Below, piece after piece: positions 1-7,727 of a stretch of DNA of 28,482 bases (position 1 is the stretch's first letter; each line of letters begins with the position of its first letter). Origin of the DNA: Rikenellaceae bacterium (GTDB taxonomy: Bacteria; Bacteroidota; Bacteroidia; Bacteroidales; UBA932); NCBI GenBank assembly GCA_900767375.1, contig CAAFYX010000068.1:1-28482 (forward strand), read 5' to 3'. The notes below the pieces were generated by a model that worked only from the letters and a program-made list of their open reading frames with translations, had not been told where the DNA came from and searched no databases. Made by a program: the position numbers and the translations under genes.

Positions 1-24
1 GTTGGAGGAATTCTTTTTCTCCAT
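1..24 (-). CDS. Start of an unidentified gene leaving the left edge
   Basis: An ATG at 24-22 on the minus strand opens a frame reading MEKKNSSN before the window ends. A strong Bacteroidetes-type promoter lies immediately upstream (27-57), which is the main reason to call a gene here. Only eight codons are visible, so nothing can be said about function. The true start could also lie further left, since the promoter would initiate transcription at or just inside this ATG. Confidence 0.35.
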
Positions 25-26
25 AT

Positions 27-57
27 CAAAGTTACAAAATATTTAACACATTATCAA
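27..57 (-). promoter_or_regulatory. Bacteroidetes-type promoter for the left-edge gene
   Basis: On the minus strand, TTG (57-55) is followed after 20 nt by TAACTTTG (34-27). This fits the Bacteroidetes sigma-ABfr pattern, a -33 TTG and a -7 TAnnTTTG spaced 19-21 nt. Transcription would begin only a few bases further on, next to the ATG at 24. Confidence 0.6.
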
Positions 58-120
58 TCAATTCGTTAGGAAATTTTCAACATTTCCCGACAGTCCCTAC
101 ATTAAATTCTTTCACTTATA

Positions 121-165
121 AAAGCTGGCATTAAGTCACAAACGACTTTCTGCCAGTTTTCTTTT
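121..165. terminator. Imperfect hairpin with a T-rich flank, possible terminator
   Basis: CTGGCA (125-130) pairs with TGCCAG (151-156), and an inner stem AAGTC (133-137) pairs with GACTT (144-148) around the loop ACAAAC. The outer stem can extend by A-T pairs and one G-T pair (121-124 with 157-160). The T-rich tract (157-165) follows on the plus strand, but no plus-strand gene precedes it. On the minus strand it lies downstream of the metallophosphoesterase and could end that operon less efficiently. The remainder of 58-243 shows no gene or other recognisable signal. Confidence 0.4.
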
Positions 166-243
166 GCGGATTTAGTCCCAAAACGCTATGAGTCTTGAGC
201 GGCAATCCCTAACAATTATCAGAGTTATTTTCGGGAGGAAAGG

Positions 244-732
244 TCAGCGGGGCAGGTTGAAGACTTCCATGTCCTTCACTTCGCCGGCTTCGATGCGGAA
301 GCGGAGGGCGGTGCGGACGATGTGCCATCCCTGGATGCCGCAGGCTCCGGGATTGACGGTGAGCATATTGTAGTGGTGGTCGTTCTGGACCTTGAGGATG
401 TGCGAGTGGCCGCAGACAAAGAGCTGCGGGTGGAGGTTTTCGATGAGGGCCCTGGCGCGGAGGTCGTAGTGTCCGGGATAGCCGCCTATGTGCGTCATCA
501 GCACGGACATGCCTTCGCACTCGAAGAACTGATGTCCGGGATAGTCCAGGCGGATATCCTGCCCGTCGCAGTTGCCGTGCACCCCCACCAGCGGCTTGAA
601 CGAGGCTATCGCCTGCGCCGTCTGGAGGTTCCCGAAGTCACCGGCGTGCCAGATCCGGTCGACAGGCTCGAGGAACTCCTTGAACTCGTCGTCAAACACT
701 CCGTGGGTATCCGATATAAGGCCAATATACAT
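244..732 (-). CDS. YfcE/MJ0936-type metallophosphoesterase
   Basis: This is a 162-residue calcineurin-like phosphoesterase of the small YfcE/MJ0936 group, cytosolic enzymes that hydrolyse phosphodiesters in vitro with two bound metal ions. The metal-binding blocks are all present in order: SDTH near residue 8, HAGDFGN near 30, GNCD near 53, THIGG near 81, GHSH near 108 and NPGA near 127. Length is normal for the family. It is the last gene of the long minus-strand housekeeping run, starting 12 nt after the rsmE stop. The physiological substrate is not evident from sequence. The family call is secure and the biological role is unknown. Confidence 0.85.
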   Translation of the reverse strand: MYIGLISDTHGVFDDEFKEFLEPVDRIWHAGDFGNLQTAQAIASFKPLVGVHGNCDGQDIRLDYPGHQFFECEGMSVLMTHIGGYPGHYDLRARALIENLHPQLFVCGHSHILKVQNDHHYNMLTVNPGACGIQGWHIVRTALRFRIEAGEVKDMEVFNLPR

Positions 733-744
733 AATCTATATCAA

Positions 745-1587
745 TCACTCCATCGCGGTTTCACCGCAATAATGGAAATATACGGCAGCTACCGCTGCCA
801 ATGCTGCCGTCTCGGTCCTCAGCCTCGACGGTCCCAGATGCACCGGCCTGAAGCCCTTCTCCACCGCCAGCGCCACTTCCTCCCTCGAGAAGTCCCCCTC
901 CGGCCCAATCAGCACCACTATCTCAGGAAGAATGGCATTGGAGGGGTCTGCCCCTGAAAATCGTGCCACCCTCGGCAACGTAAGAGGGAGGGGCCCAGCG
1001 AAGCTGGGAGGGGTCGAACGAAGTGAGACATTTTCAGGGGCAGACCCCTCCAATGCCTTACTTATGGAAATACGTTTGTCTTCGCCCTCGTAACAACAGC
1101 AGATAAGTTTGAGAGCATCGGAAGGAGCGCTGAGGATGAAATCCTTCAGCGGCAGAGGCTCGGCGACAACGGGCACGGCCCCCTTCAGGGACTGCTTGGA
1201 AGCAGAAAGAAGAATGCGCTTGAGCCGGTCGGTCTTGAAGACCTTGCGCTCGGAATGGTCGCCTATCACCGGAGTGATGACATCCAGCCCCAGCTCGGTG
1301 GCCTTCTCAGCGAACCACTCATATCTGTCGGCGTTCTTGGTCGGGCAGACCGCCATGTTCAGGCGGTAAGGATGGCCGCCCCAGTCGGGCTCGACACTGA
1401 CCACCTCCGCTTCAGCCGCCTTGGGAGAAGCGTCCAGAAGGCGGCACTTGTACAGTGTCCCCTCGCCGTCGATGACGAAGATTTCATCGCCTTCGCGATG
1501 GCGCATCACCTTCACGCAATGTGCTGACTCCTCTTCATTGAACCGGACTACCTGGCCGTCTATGTCTGTCGAATGGAAGATTTCCAT
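745..1587 (-). CDS. rsmE: 16S rRNA m3U1498 methyltransferase RsmE with an in-frame insertion
   Basis: RsmE methylates N3 of U1498 in 16S rRNA using S-adenosylmethionine and has a SPOUT (knotted) fold. The N-terminal PUA-like part carries HCVKVMRHREGDEI. The knot region shows GPEGDFSREE and LGPSRLRTETAA, both diagnostic. The ATG at 1587 is chosen because it starts MEIFHSTDI, is 1 nt past the tsaC stop, and avoids a 13-residue extension inside tsaC. The protein is 280 aa where the family is usually about 240. The excess is a Pro- and Ser-rich segment at about residues 178-218, just before GPEGDF, encoded exactly by the palindromic element at 934-1057. Without it the protein would be about 239 aa. 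The insert falls in a variable loop before the knot, so activity may be retained. Confidence 0.9.
   Translation of the reverse strand: MEIFHSTDIDGQVVRFNEEESAHCVKVMRHREGDEIFVIDGEGTLYKCRLLDASPKAAEAEVVSVEPDWGGHPYRLNMAVCPTKNADRYEWFAEKATELGLDVITPVIGDHSERKVFKTDRLKRILLSASKQSLKGAVPVVAEPLPLKDFILSAPSDALKLICCCYEGEDKRISISKALEGSAPENVSLRSTPPSFAGPLPLTLPRVARFSGADPSNAILPEIVVLIGPEGDFSREEVALAVEKGFRPVHLGPSRLRTETAALAAVAAVYFHYCGETAME
934..1057. repeat. 124-bp palindromic element inserted in rsmE
   Basis: Two 28-nt arms are perfect reverse complements: 934-961 and 1030-1057. Between them lies a nested hairpin, CCCAGC-GAA-GCTGGG, flanked by GGGAGGGG and GAGGGG runs. The element lies wholly inside rsmE, stays open in the rsmE frame, and accounts for the roughly 41 residues this RsmE has beyond its family length. 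No transposase is encoded. The structure resembles a non-autonomous palindromic or MITE-like repeat, in the manner of the Rickettsia palindromic elements that insert in frame into genes. No second copy was seen in this window. Confidence 0.8.
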
Positions 1588-1588
1588 A

Positions 1589-2215
1589 TTATGGGCGTAT
1601 GATCTGTACCTGTCCGTCGACCTCAAGCTTGATGATCTGTGAAGCCAGACCTGTGGAACCGGCCTCCAGCGAAGGGTCGACTATATAATCCACCGCATTC
1701 TTGATATCATCGGGAATATCGGCGAAAGTCTTCGGGGAAGGCTCCCCCGAGATGTTCGCAGAAGTGGAAACGATAGGACGGGCAAGCTTGTAGATGAGCT
1801 CCTTGCAGAAATCCATCATAGGGATGCGGATGCCCACCGAGCCGTCCTCAGCCACGGTGTTGTATGCCAGATGGTACCTGTCAGATGCAGCCTTCTCCCC
1901 TTCCTTCGGAGCCACGGTGCAGACAGCGCCCGGATAGACTATCGTCATAGGCTTGTCATTGACCTCCACCAGGTCTATCGCCACATCCGGAATCTGCTTG
2001 ATGTAGCGGGCGACCATATCCATATCGTTCGCCAGCAGGACGAGCGACTTGGAATCGGAGCGGTGCTTGATCTCATATATCCTTTTCACAGCCTCGGGGT
2101 TCGTGGCATCGCATCCGAGACCCCAGATAGTGTCGGTAGGATAGAGGATGATCCCTCCTTCCTTGAGCACCTTCAAAGCGGCGCTGAGCACTTCAGCGGT
2201 ATCTATCTTTTTCAT
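1589..2215 (-). CDS. tsaC: L-threonylcarbamoyladenylate synthase (TsaC/YrdC family)
   Basis: The enzyme makes threonylcarbamoyl-AMP from threonine, bicarbonate and ATP, the first step of t6A37 synthesis in ANN-decoding tRNAs. It has the YrdC-domain signatures: YPTDTIWGLGCDA near residue 25, the basic segment EIKHRSDSKSL near 48, and STSANISGEPSP near 151. At 208 aa it is a stand-alone YrdC domain without the C-terminal Sua5 extension. It starts 5 nt after the stop of the EEP-family gene and ends 1 nt before rsmE. This pairing of tRNA and rRNA modification genes fits a housekeeping operon. The TsaC assignment is secure at family level. Confidence 0.9.
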   Translation of the reverse strand: MKKIDTAEVLSAALKVLKEGGIILYPTDTIWGLGCDATNPEAVKRIYEIKHRSDSKSLVLLANDMDMVARYIKQIPDVAIDLVEVNDKPMTIVYPGAVCTVAPKEGEKAASDRYHLAYNTVAEDGSVGIRIPMMDFCKELIYKLARPIVSTSANISGEPSPKTFADIPDDIKNAVDYIVDPSLEAGSTGLASQIIKLEVDGQVQIIRP

Positions 2216-2220
2216 ATCCG

Positions 2221-3318
2221 TTAGATTTTCAGTTCAGTTTCAATAGGATAGTGGTCCGACCACTTCAGCCTGAAGACCTTGTGGGCGACCGCATCGTACT
2301 TCTGCGGGAAGAGCACATAGTCGATGCGCACGAACGGGCGCAGCAGGGAATATGTACCTCCCATTCCCTTTCCCGCCTCCACGAAGGAATCCTTCTTGCC
2401 CTGTTTCAGCTGGAAATAGGTATATGACATAGGGGTATCGTTGAAATCCCCCGTCACTATGGACTCCAGAGGGGATTCCTTGATGTCCTTCAGAATGATT
2501 CCGACCTGCTGCGGCCTTCTGGTTATGGAGGAGCGCATCTTCTCCTCGGCTTGCAGCACAGCGGCGTCATCCTTCTTTGAGAGAGCGTCCAGGACGCGCG
2601 GCACGGAAATGTTGTAGCTCTGGAAATGGCAGTCGTACACCCTCAGCGCTTCCCCGTGGATGTCCAGGTCGACATAGAAAGCAAGGTTCGCGCTGTCCTC
2701 GAAATCGAACTTGCCCTTGCGGAGCACGGGATATCTGGAAAGTATGACGTTGCCGTGGGAGCCGTGACCGTCCACGGAAGTGTAGAACTCGACGTTGTAC
2801 CCCGGCAGATGGCTGTTGACGAATTCCTTGACATCGACTCCCTTGCCGCAGGACACTTCCTGAAGGCTGATTATGTCGGCATCTGAGTTTCTGAGAAAAG
2901 CGAAAACGGAGTCGGCGCAGGCCTCCGGGCCTTCCAGACCGGAATTGCCCTTGTAAAGCGCGAAAGAGCCCACGTTGTAGCTGACCATCTTCACCGTTCC
3001 GTCAGAGCCGGTCAGTTCTCCTCCATTGAACTGTACATATCTTCCGAAAAGGAAGAATGCAGGAATGAGGGCGAGCAGAGGGATGGCGAATGCACCCGAC
3101 CTGCGCTTGGCCGCCCAGATAAGAAGGAAAAGGTTGAGAAGCAGGAAAGGAAGGAAAAGGAGTCCGAAGATAGTCATGAACCAGGCCTTGGCCGGGTTCA
3201 CCAGCATGGACAGATAGCTCAGGACAAGAAGGCCCGCCGCCGCAAGCATCATGGTCCGGGCCGTAAGTCCGAACAGGATGTGTCCTATGCCCCTTTTCTT
3301 TTTTCCTGAATTCTTCAT
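2221..3318 (-). CDS. Membrane-anchored endonuclease/exonuclease/phosphatase family protein
   Basis: A 365-residue protein. About the first 95 residues hold a basic N-terminus and three hydrophobic stretches, the last ending near FFLFGRYVQF. The rest is an EEP (DNase I-like) domain: KMVSYNVGSF at its start, ADIISLQEV (metal-binding Glu), DCHFQSYN, VTGDFNDTP (catalytic Asp-Asn) and the closing WSDHYPIETEL (catalytic Asp-His). All core residues are present, so an active Mg-dependent phosphodiesterase or phosphatase is likely. The substrate could be nucleic acid, a phospholipid or a phosphoinositide-like compound and cannot be read from sequence. The ATG at 3318 overlaps the rhomboid stop as TGATG, which suggests translational coupling. 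The in-frame codon just upstream is a TTG and is not needed. Confidence 0.85.
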   Translation of the reverse strand: MKNSGKKKRGIGHILFGLTARTMMLAAAGLLVLSYLSMLVNPAKAWFMTIFGLLFLPFLLLNLFLLIWAAKRRSGAFAIPLLALIPAFFLFGRYVQFNGGELTGSDGTVKMVSYNVGSFALYKGNSGLEGPEACADSVFAFLRNSDADIISLQEVSCGKGVDVKEFVNSHLPGYNVEFYTSVDGHGSHGNVILSRYPVLRKGKFDFEDSANLAFYVDLDIHGEALRVYDCHFQSYNISVPRVLDALSKKDDAAVLQAEEKMRSSITRRPQQVGIILKDIKESPLESIVTGDFNDTPMSYTYFQLKQGKKDSFVEAGKGMGGTYSLLRPFVRIDYVLFPQKYDAVAHKVFRLKWSDHYPIETELKI

Positions 3319-4028
3319 CAATTTCTGTCAAACAAGGTGCCTTTCTTGCGCCAATAATATATCATGAGCCATCCGAAAAGCATTCCTCCGAGGTGGGCGA
3401 AATGGGCGATGCCCACAGCCGTTCCGGTGATGCCCGTGACGAGTTCGATTCCAGCAAATATGATCACCATCCACTTGGCGCTGAGCGTCACAGGAGGGAA
3501 AAGCAGGGTCAGCCTGGACTCCGGGAAGAGCATCGCATATCCGATGATCACTCCGTAGATGGCACCTGATGCACCGACCGTAGGGGTCATCTTAAGCTGC
3601 ATATAGGAACTCATCGCATCCTGGGAACCCTTCGCCATAGCCTCTATGAAGCCCTGGGCCTGAAGGTATTCCACGCCGGTATGGAGCGCCACGGCTCCGA
3701 AACCGCAGACGAAATAGAATATCAGGAACTTCTTCTCCCCTATCATCCTCTCCAGCACCGAGCCGAACATCCACAGGGTGTACATATTGAACAGGATGTG
3801 CCAGAAGCCTCCGTGCATGAACATATGCGTGAGAGGCTGCCAGATGCGGAAAAACTTCGACGCAGGGTAGAACATCGCGAATGTCTGCAGCATGAAGTTC
3901 TCGTTGATCAGAGTCGCGATGAAGAAGATGATATTGATTATGATGAGGTTCCTCGTCACAGTAGGGACATTGCCCAGGAAGCCGCTCCGCTGGGGTGAGT
4001 TGCCGTTATAATAGTAGTAATCTGCCAT
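3318..4028 (-). CDS. Rhomboid family intramembrane serine protease
   Basis: A 236-aa polytopic membrane protein with the bacterial rhomboid signatures. HMFMHGGFWHILFNMYTLW holds the conserved His and Asn of transmembrane helix 2. GASGAIYGVIIGY carries the catalytic Ser in a GxSG motif on helix 4. The closing HFAHLGGMLFGW provides the His partner. The serine/histidine dyad is intact, so proteolysis within or near the membrane is expected. A short soluble N-terminus (MADYYYYNGNSPQRSGF) is rich in Tyr. The gene starts 8 nt after mutL ends and its TGA overlaps the ATG of the EEP gene. Substrates are unknown. Confidence 0.9.
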   Translation of the reverse strand: MADYYYYNGNSPQRSGFLGNVPTVTRNLIIINIIFFIATLINENFMLQTFAMFYPASKFFRIWQPLTHMFMHGGFWHILFNMYTLWMFGSVLERMIGEKKFLIFYFVCGFGAVALHTGVEYLQAQGFIEAMAKGSQDAMSSYMQLKMTPTVGASGAIYGVIIGYAMLFPESRLTLLFPPVTLSAKWMVIIFAGIELVTGITGTAVGIAHFAHLGGMLFGWLMIYYWRKKGTLFDRN

Positions 4029-4036
4029 AGTTCAGT

Positions 4037-5866
4037 TTAAAATTTCTTGTCGAGCTCCTCGACGGTGATGATGTTTACTATGCGGCGGCCGCGGGAGGTG
4101 AACTCCGCATTCTCGCACGCGAAGAGCGAGTCAATCAAATGCTGTGCCTCGAACGGGGAGGCTGGCATTCTGGCAGTCGACGAGCCCAGGATGGCGAATT
4201 TTTCCGCCATCGACGACTGCATTGTCTCCGAAAGCGAGGACTTTTCGTCAGAGAGGATGAGGATGAGGTCGGAGACCATGGCCTGGACCTTCCCCGCCTC
4301 GCAGGAGAATCCGTCCGGAACTCCGTTGACCACGATGGTGTCGTTGCCGAACGGAGAGATGTCGAAGCCGAGAGCCTTCAGGGTGGCGGCGTGCTCGTCG
4401 AAGAGAAGGCGGTTGGCTGCGCCCACCTGCACCTGCTCCGGGAACAGGGAGGCCTGGGAGACGTGCACGCCCTTGGATAGGGCTCCCAGGAACTTCTCGA
4501 AGAGGATGCGCTCGAACGCCCTGCGGACGTTCACCACCATCATCCCGGACTGCACGGCTGTGACAATGTACTTGTCCTTGATGCTCAGCACCTTGGTGGA
4601 AGGGAGGACCTTGGACTCGAAGAGCTTGCCGTAATCGTCGTGGCCGTCCACGTATCCGGCCGGGCCGCCTTCGTAAGGACGGGCCGGCGCTCCGGACGAA
4701 TCCGGAGTATAATTGGAGAAATCGTAGTCCGACTGGACGGGAGCCGGGTCGAAAGGATTGTATGTCGGATCGAACTCAGCCTTCGGGCTGACCTGGGGCT
4801 TGTATTCGTTGAAACTGCGTCCGATGACGGGGATGCTGACAGCGCCCTCGGTGTCGAAGTCGATGCTGGCGCCGAAGGAGTTCTTCCCGAGAGTCTCCTT
4901 GACGCAGGCATAAAGTATCTGGAAGATTACGGAGTCGTCCTCGAACTTGATCTCGGACTTGGTCGGGTGTATATTGACATCGATGGAGCGTGGATCGACC
5001 TCGAGGAATATGAAATACGAAGGGGTGAGCCCCTCCGGGATGAACTCTTCATAGGCTTTCATCACCGCCTTGTGCAGGTACGGGCTGCGGAAGAAGCGGC
5101 CGTTGACGAAGAAGAACTGGTTTCCCAGGGTCTTCTTTGCCGAGTCGGGACGGCCGATGAAGCCGCCTATGCGTACAAGGGTGGTGCTGGCGCTGATGTC
5201 GACAACGTCGCCGACGACATTGCTCCCCAGGAGGTCAAGTATCCTGAATTTCAGGGACTTGGCCGGCTTCAGCACATGAATGTCGCGGCCGTTGTGGATC
5301 AGGGAGAAGGACACGTCGGGGCGGGTGACCGCCACACGGGTGAACTCATCCACGATGTGCTTGAACTCGACATTGTCGCTCTTCAGGAACTTGCGGCGGG
5401 CCGGGACGTTGAAGAAGAGGTTGCGGATGGCGAAGGATGTGCCGCAAGGCGCAGCGGTCTCGCAGTGGGATACGAGCTGCGAATCCGCGAACATCACTTC
5501 GGTGGCGACTTCGTCGTCTGCGCGGCGGGTGCGGAGGGTCACTTCGGCGACGGCGGCGATGGAGGCAAGGGCCTCGCCGCGGAAGCCGAAGGTGTTGATA
5601 TTGTCAAGGTCCTCAGCCGTAGAGATCTTGGAGGTGGCATGGCGCTCGAAGCAGAGCACGGCATCGTCCGGAGACATGCCGCAGCCGTTGTCGATGACCT
5701 GGATCAGGGTGCGGCCGGCATCTGCGATAACCACGGAAATCGAGGTCGCCCCGGCGTCCAGGGAGTTCTCCATCAGCTCCTTGACCACCGAGGAAGGCCG
5801 CTGGACGACCTCCCCTGCGGCAATCATATTGGCGATGTTGCTGGGGAGTATCTTGAGTTCCGGCAT
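4037..5866 (-). CDS. mutL: DNA mismatch repair protein MutL
   Basis: MutL couples MutS mismatch recognition to downstream strand removal. The GHKL ATPase region is complete: ELMENSLDAGAT near residue 31 (catalytic Glu and Mg-binding Asn), DNGCGM near 59, TFGFRGEALASI near 92 and, further on, FFVNGRFFRSP and VDVNIHPTKSEIKF. A variable linker with FDPTYNPFDP follows, then the C-terminal dimerisation domain, giving 609 aa. In that domain the endonuclease motif DQHA(x)2E(x)4E reads NVRRAFERILFE: the metal-binding Asp and His are replaced, although both Glu remain. It begins in a 1-nt overlap (TAATG) with the upstream small membrane protein. The call is certain; loss of endonuclease function is inferred. 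Confidence 0.97.
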   Translation of the reverse strand: MPELKILPSNIANMIAAGEVVQRPSSVVKELMENSLDAGATSISVVIADAGRTLIQVIDNGCGMSPDDAVLCFERHATSKISTAEDLDNINTFGFRGEALASIAAVAEVTLRTRRADDEVATEVMFADSQLVSHCETAAPCGTSFAIRNLFFNVPARRKFLKSDNVEFKHIVDEFTRVAVTRPDVSFSLIHNGRDIHVLKPAKSLKFRILDLLGSNVVGDVVDISASTTLVRIGGFIGRPDSAKKTLGNQFFFVNGRFFRSPYLHKAVMKAYEEFIPEGLTPSYFIFLEVDPRSIDVNIHPTKSEIKFEDDSVIFQILYACVKETLGKNSFGASIDFDTEGAVSIPVIGRSFNEYKPQVSPKAEFDPTYNPFDPAPVQSDYDFSNYTPDSSGAPARPYEGGPAGYVDGHDDYGKLFESKVLPSTKVLSIKDKYIVTAVQSGMMVVNVRRAFERILFEKFLGALSKGVHVSQASLFPEQVQVGAANRLLFDEHAATLKALGFDISPFGNDTIVVNGVPDGFSCEAGKVQAMVSDLILILSDEKSSLSETMQSSMAEKFAILGSSTARMPASPFEAQHLIDSLFACENAEFTSRGRRIVNIITVEELDKKF

Positions 5867-6168
5867 TACAGGATGGTGAAGAATTTAGCGATATAGAGCA
5901 GAACGATCACTACCAGGATGAGGCCGACAAGGCCGATGATGTTCTGAGCCTTGCTTCCCGCCCTGACGGATTTCTGGTAGTTGCCGTCGCGCAGGGATCC
6001 CTTGATATAGGATCCCGGGACGTAAGGTTTCTCCTCGTCCTTCCTTTCGGCCGAGCCGTCTACCTGGCCGAACTTCTTGCGGAGCTCTTCCTTTTCCTTG
6101 TCGTAGTAAATCGGCTTGTAATCAAAGGAGTTGTGCTCCTGCTCACCGAACCAGTTGAACATTCCCAT
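5866..6168 (-). CDS. Small single-pass membrane protein upstream of mutL
   Basis: A 100-residue protein with a charged N-terminal two-thirds (segments such as YYDKEKEELRKKFG) and a C-terminal transmembrane helix of about 20 residues (IIGLVGLILVVIVLLYIAKF). The layout is that of a tail-anchored or single-span protein with most of its length in the cytoplasm. Similar small proteins are common beside Bacteroidales mutL, from memory, and have no established function. It is first in the minus-strand run, behind its own -7 box at 6191-6198. Its stop codon overlaps the mutL start. No enzymatic motif was seen. Confidence 0.75.
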   Translation of the reverse strand: MGMFNWFGEQEHNSFDYKPIYYDKEKEELRKKFGQVDGSAERKDEEKPYVPGSYIKGSLRDGNYQKSVRAGSKAQNIIGLVGLILVVIVLLYIAKFFTIL

Positions 6169-6190
6169 AATATTCTGCTTTTATTGAATA

Positions 6191-6198
6191 CAAAAATA
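6191..6198 (-). promoter_or_regulatory. -7 box of the mutL operon promoter
   Basis: The minus strand reads TATTTTTG, matching the TAnnTTTG -7 consensus of Bacteroidetes. It lies 22 nt before the ATG at 6168. No convincing TTG -33 element is visible at 19-21 nt spacing. It is back to back with the guaB promoter. Confidence 0.5.
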
Positions 6199-6210
6199 AT
6201 GAATTATTTG

Positions 6211-6218
6211 TAACTTTG
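6211..6218 (+). promoter_or_regulatory. -7 box of the guaB promoter
   Basis: TAACTTTG is an exact TAnnTTTG match and lies 21 nt before the guaB ATG at 6240, giving a short leader. The nearest TTG (6184-6186) is 24 nt upstream, slightly too far, so the -33 element is uncertain. Confidence 0.55.
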
Positions 6219-6239
6219 CATAATCTAATAATTCAGCTT

Positions 6240-7715
6240 ATGTCCTTTATCGATGAAAGAATAGCTCTGGAAGGCCTTACATTCGACGATGTTCTGCTGA
6301 TTCCGGCTTACTCTGAAGTTCTCCCAAGGGAAGTCTGCCTTCATGGAAGGTTCACCCGAAACATCACCCTGAATATCCCTATCGTGTCCGCCGCCATGGA
6401 TACAGTCACTGAAGCGCCGATGGCCATCGCCCTTGCAAGGGAAGGAGGAATCGGCGTTATTCATAAGAACATGTCCATAGCCGCCCAGGCCGCCGAGGTG
6501 CGCAAGGTTAAGCGCGCCGAGAACGGAATGATCATGGACCCTGTGACCATCCACAAGGACCAGACCGTGGGAGAGGCCCTGCAGATGATGGCCGAGAACC
6601 ACATCGGAGGCATCCCTGTGGTGGACGACGAGATGAAGCTCGTGGGTATCGTGACGAACCGCGACGTGCGCTTCCAGTCAGATGAGAGCGCGAAGATCGA
6701 GGAGGTTATGACCAGCACCGGGCTTGTAACCATCAGGGACAACCAGACCGACCGCGAGTATGTAAAGAAGGTGCTCCAGGAGCACAAGGTCGAGAAGCTC
6801 CCTGTCGTCAACGCCGAAGGTAAGATCGTCGGTCTGATCACATTCAAGGACATAACCAAGGAGAAGCTCCACCCGAACGCCTGCAAGGACGCCAACGGAC
6901 GTCTGCGCGTGGCCGCCGGCATCGGCATCACCGAGGATGCCCTCGACCGTATCTCAGCCCTCGTGGCTGAAGGAGTCGACGCCGTAGTGCTCGACTGCGC
7001 CCACGGTCACAGCAAGAATGTAGTAGAAAAGCTCAAGGCCGTGAAGGCCAAATACCCTAACCTCGACGTAGTCGTCGGCAACATCGCCACCGCCGAAGCC
7101 ACAAAGGCTCTGATCGCGGCAGGCGCCGACGCAGTCAAGGTAGGAATCGGACCTGGCTCCATCTGCACCACCAGAATCGTTGCAGGAGTCGGTGTCCCTC
7201 AGCTCACAGCCATCTTCGAGTGCGCCAAGGCCGCTCACGAGGCGGGCATCCCGATCATCGCCGACGGCGGACTCCGCTACTCCGGTGACATCGTGAAGGC
7301 TCTCGCCGCCGGAGGCGACTGCGTGATGTGCGGATCGATGTTCGCAGGCACCGAGGAAGCTCCGGGCGAAACCATCATCCTAAACGGAAGGAAGTTCAAG
7401 ACCTACCGTGGAATGGGATCCCTCGACGCCATGGCCGCCGGTTCCAAGGACCGTTATTTCCAGGCCAATGTCGAAACCAAAAAGCTCGTTCCGGAAGGAA
7501 TCGTAGGCCGCGTGCCTTACAAGGGCACCCTTGAGGAAACTGTCTACCAGCTCATCGGCGGTCTCCGCTCCGGTATGGGCTACTGCGGAGCGCACAACCT
7601 CCAGGAGCTCCAGACAGCCAAGTTCACCAAGGTCACCGCAAGCGGAATGGCTGAAAGCCACCCGCATGACATCACCATCACAAAGGAGACCCCTAACTAT
7701 TCAAGAGGAGAATAA
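6240..7715 (+). CDS. guaB: Inosine-5'-monophosphate dehydrogenase
   Basis: GuaB oxidises IMP to XMP with NAD+, the committed step of guanine nucleotide synthesis. The 491-aa protein has the usual TIM barrel interrupted by two CBS domains (about residues 95-210). The active-site loop GIGPGSICTTR contains the catalytic Cys. IMP-binding segments (ADGGLRYSGD and GGDCVMCGSMFAGTEE) and the flap YRGMGSLDAM are present. The ATG at 6240 (MSFIDERIALEGLTFDD) is chosen over an in-frame TTG at 6216, because that codon lies inside the -7 promoter box. guaA follows after 12 nt, so the two steps from IMP to GMP are co-transcribed. Confidence 0.97.
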   Translation: MSFIDERIALEGLTFDDVLLIPAYSEVLPREVCLHGRFTRNITLNIPIVSAAMDTVTEAPMAIALAREGGIGVIHKNMSIAAQAAEVRKVKRAENGMIMDPVTIHKDQTVGEALQMMAENHIGGIPVVDDEMKLVGIVTNRDVRFQSDESAKIEEVMTSTGLVTIRDNQTDREYVKKVLQEHKVEKLPVVNAEGKIVGLITFKDITKEKLHPNACKDANGRLRVAAGIGITEDALDRISALVAEGVDAVVLDCAHGHSKNVVEKLKAVKAKYPNLDVVVGNIATAEATKALIAAGADAVKVGIGPGSICTTRIVAGVGVPQLTAIFECAKAAHEAGIPIIADGGLRYSGDIVKALAAGGDCVMCGSMFAGTEEAPGETIILNGRKFKTYRGMGSLDAMAAGSKDRYFQANVETKKLVPEGIVGRVPYKGTLEETVYQLIGGLRSGMGYCGAHNLQELQTAKFTKVTASGMAESHPHDITITKETPNYSRGE

Positions 7716-7727
7716 TACTCACATTAT

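Noticed and set aside
322..957. A 211-codon plus-strand frame opposite the metallophosphoesterase and rsmE
   Set aside because: It spans two confident minus-strand genes and shows no motif of its own.
745..1587. rsmE as a pseudogene disrupted by an insertion
   Set aside because: The frame stays open through the insertion, and all catalytic motifs occur downstream in the same frame.
4640..5896. A 418-codon plus-strand frame opposite mutL
   Set aside because: It mirrors the conserved MutL ATPase region, has a low-complexity Gly/Val/Asp/Glu-rich composition and no family features.
6216..6239. An alternative TTG start for guaB
   Set aside because: The codon lies inside the -7 promoter box, and the added residues are not typical of GuaB; the ATG at 6240 is better.
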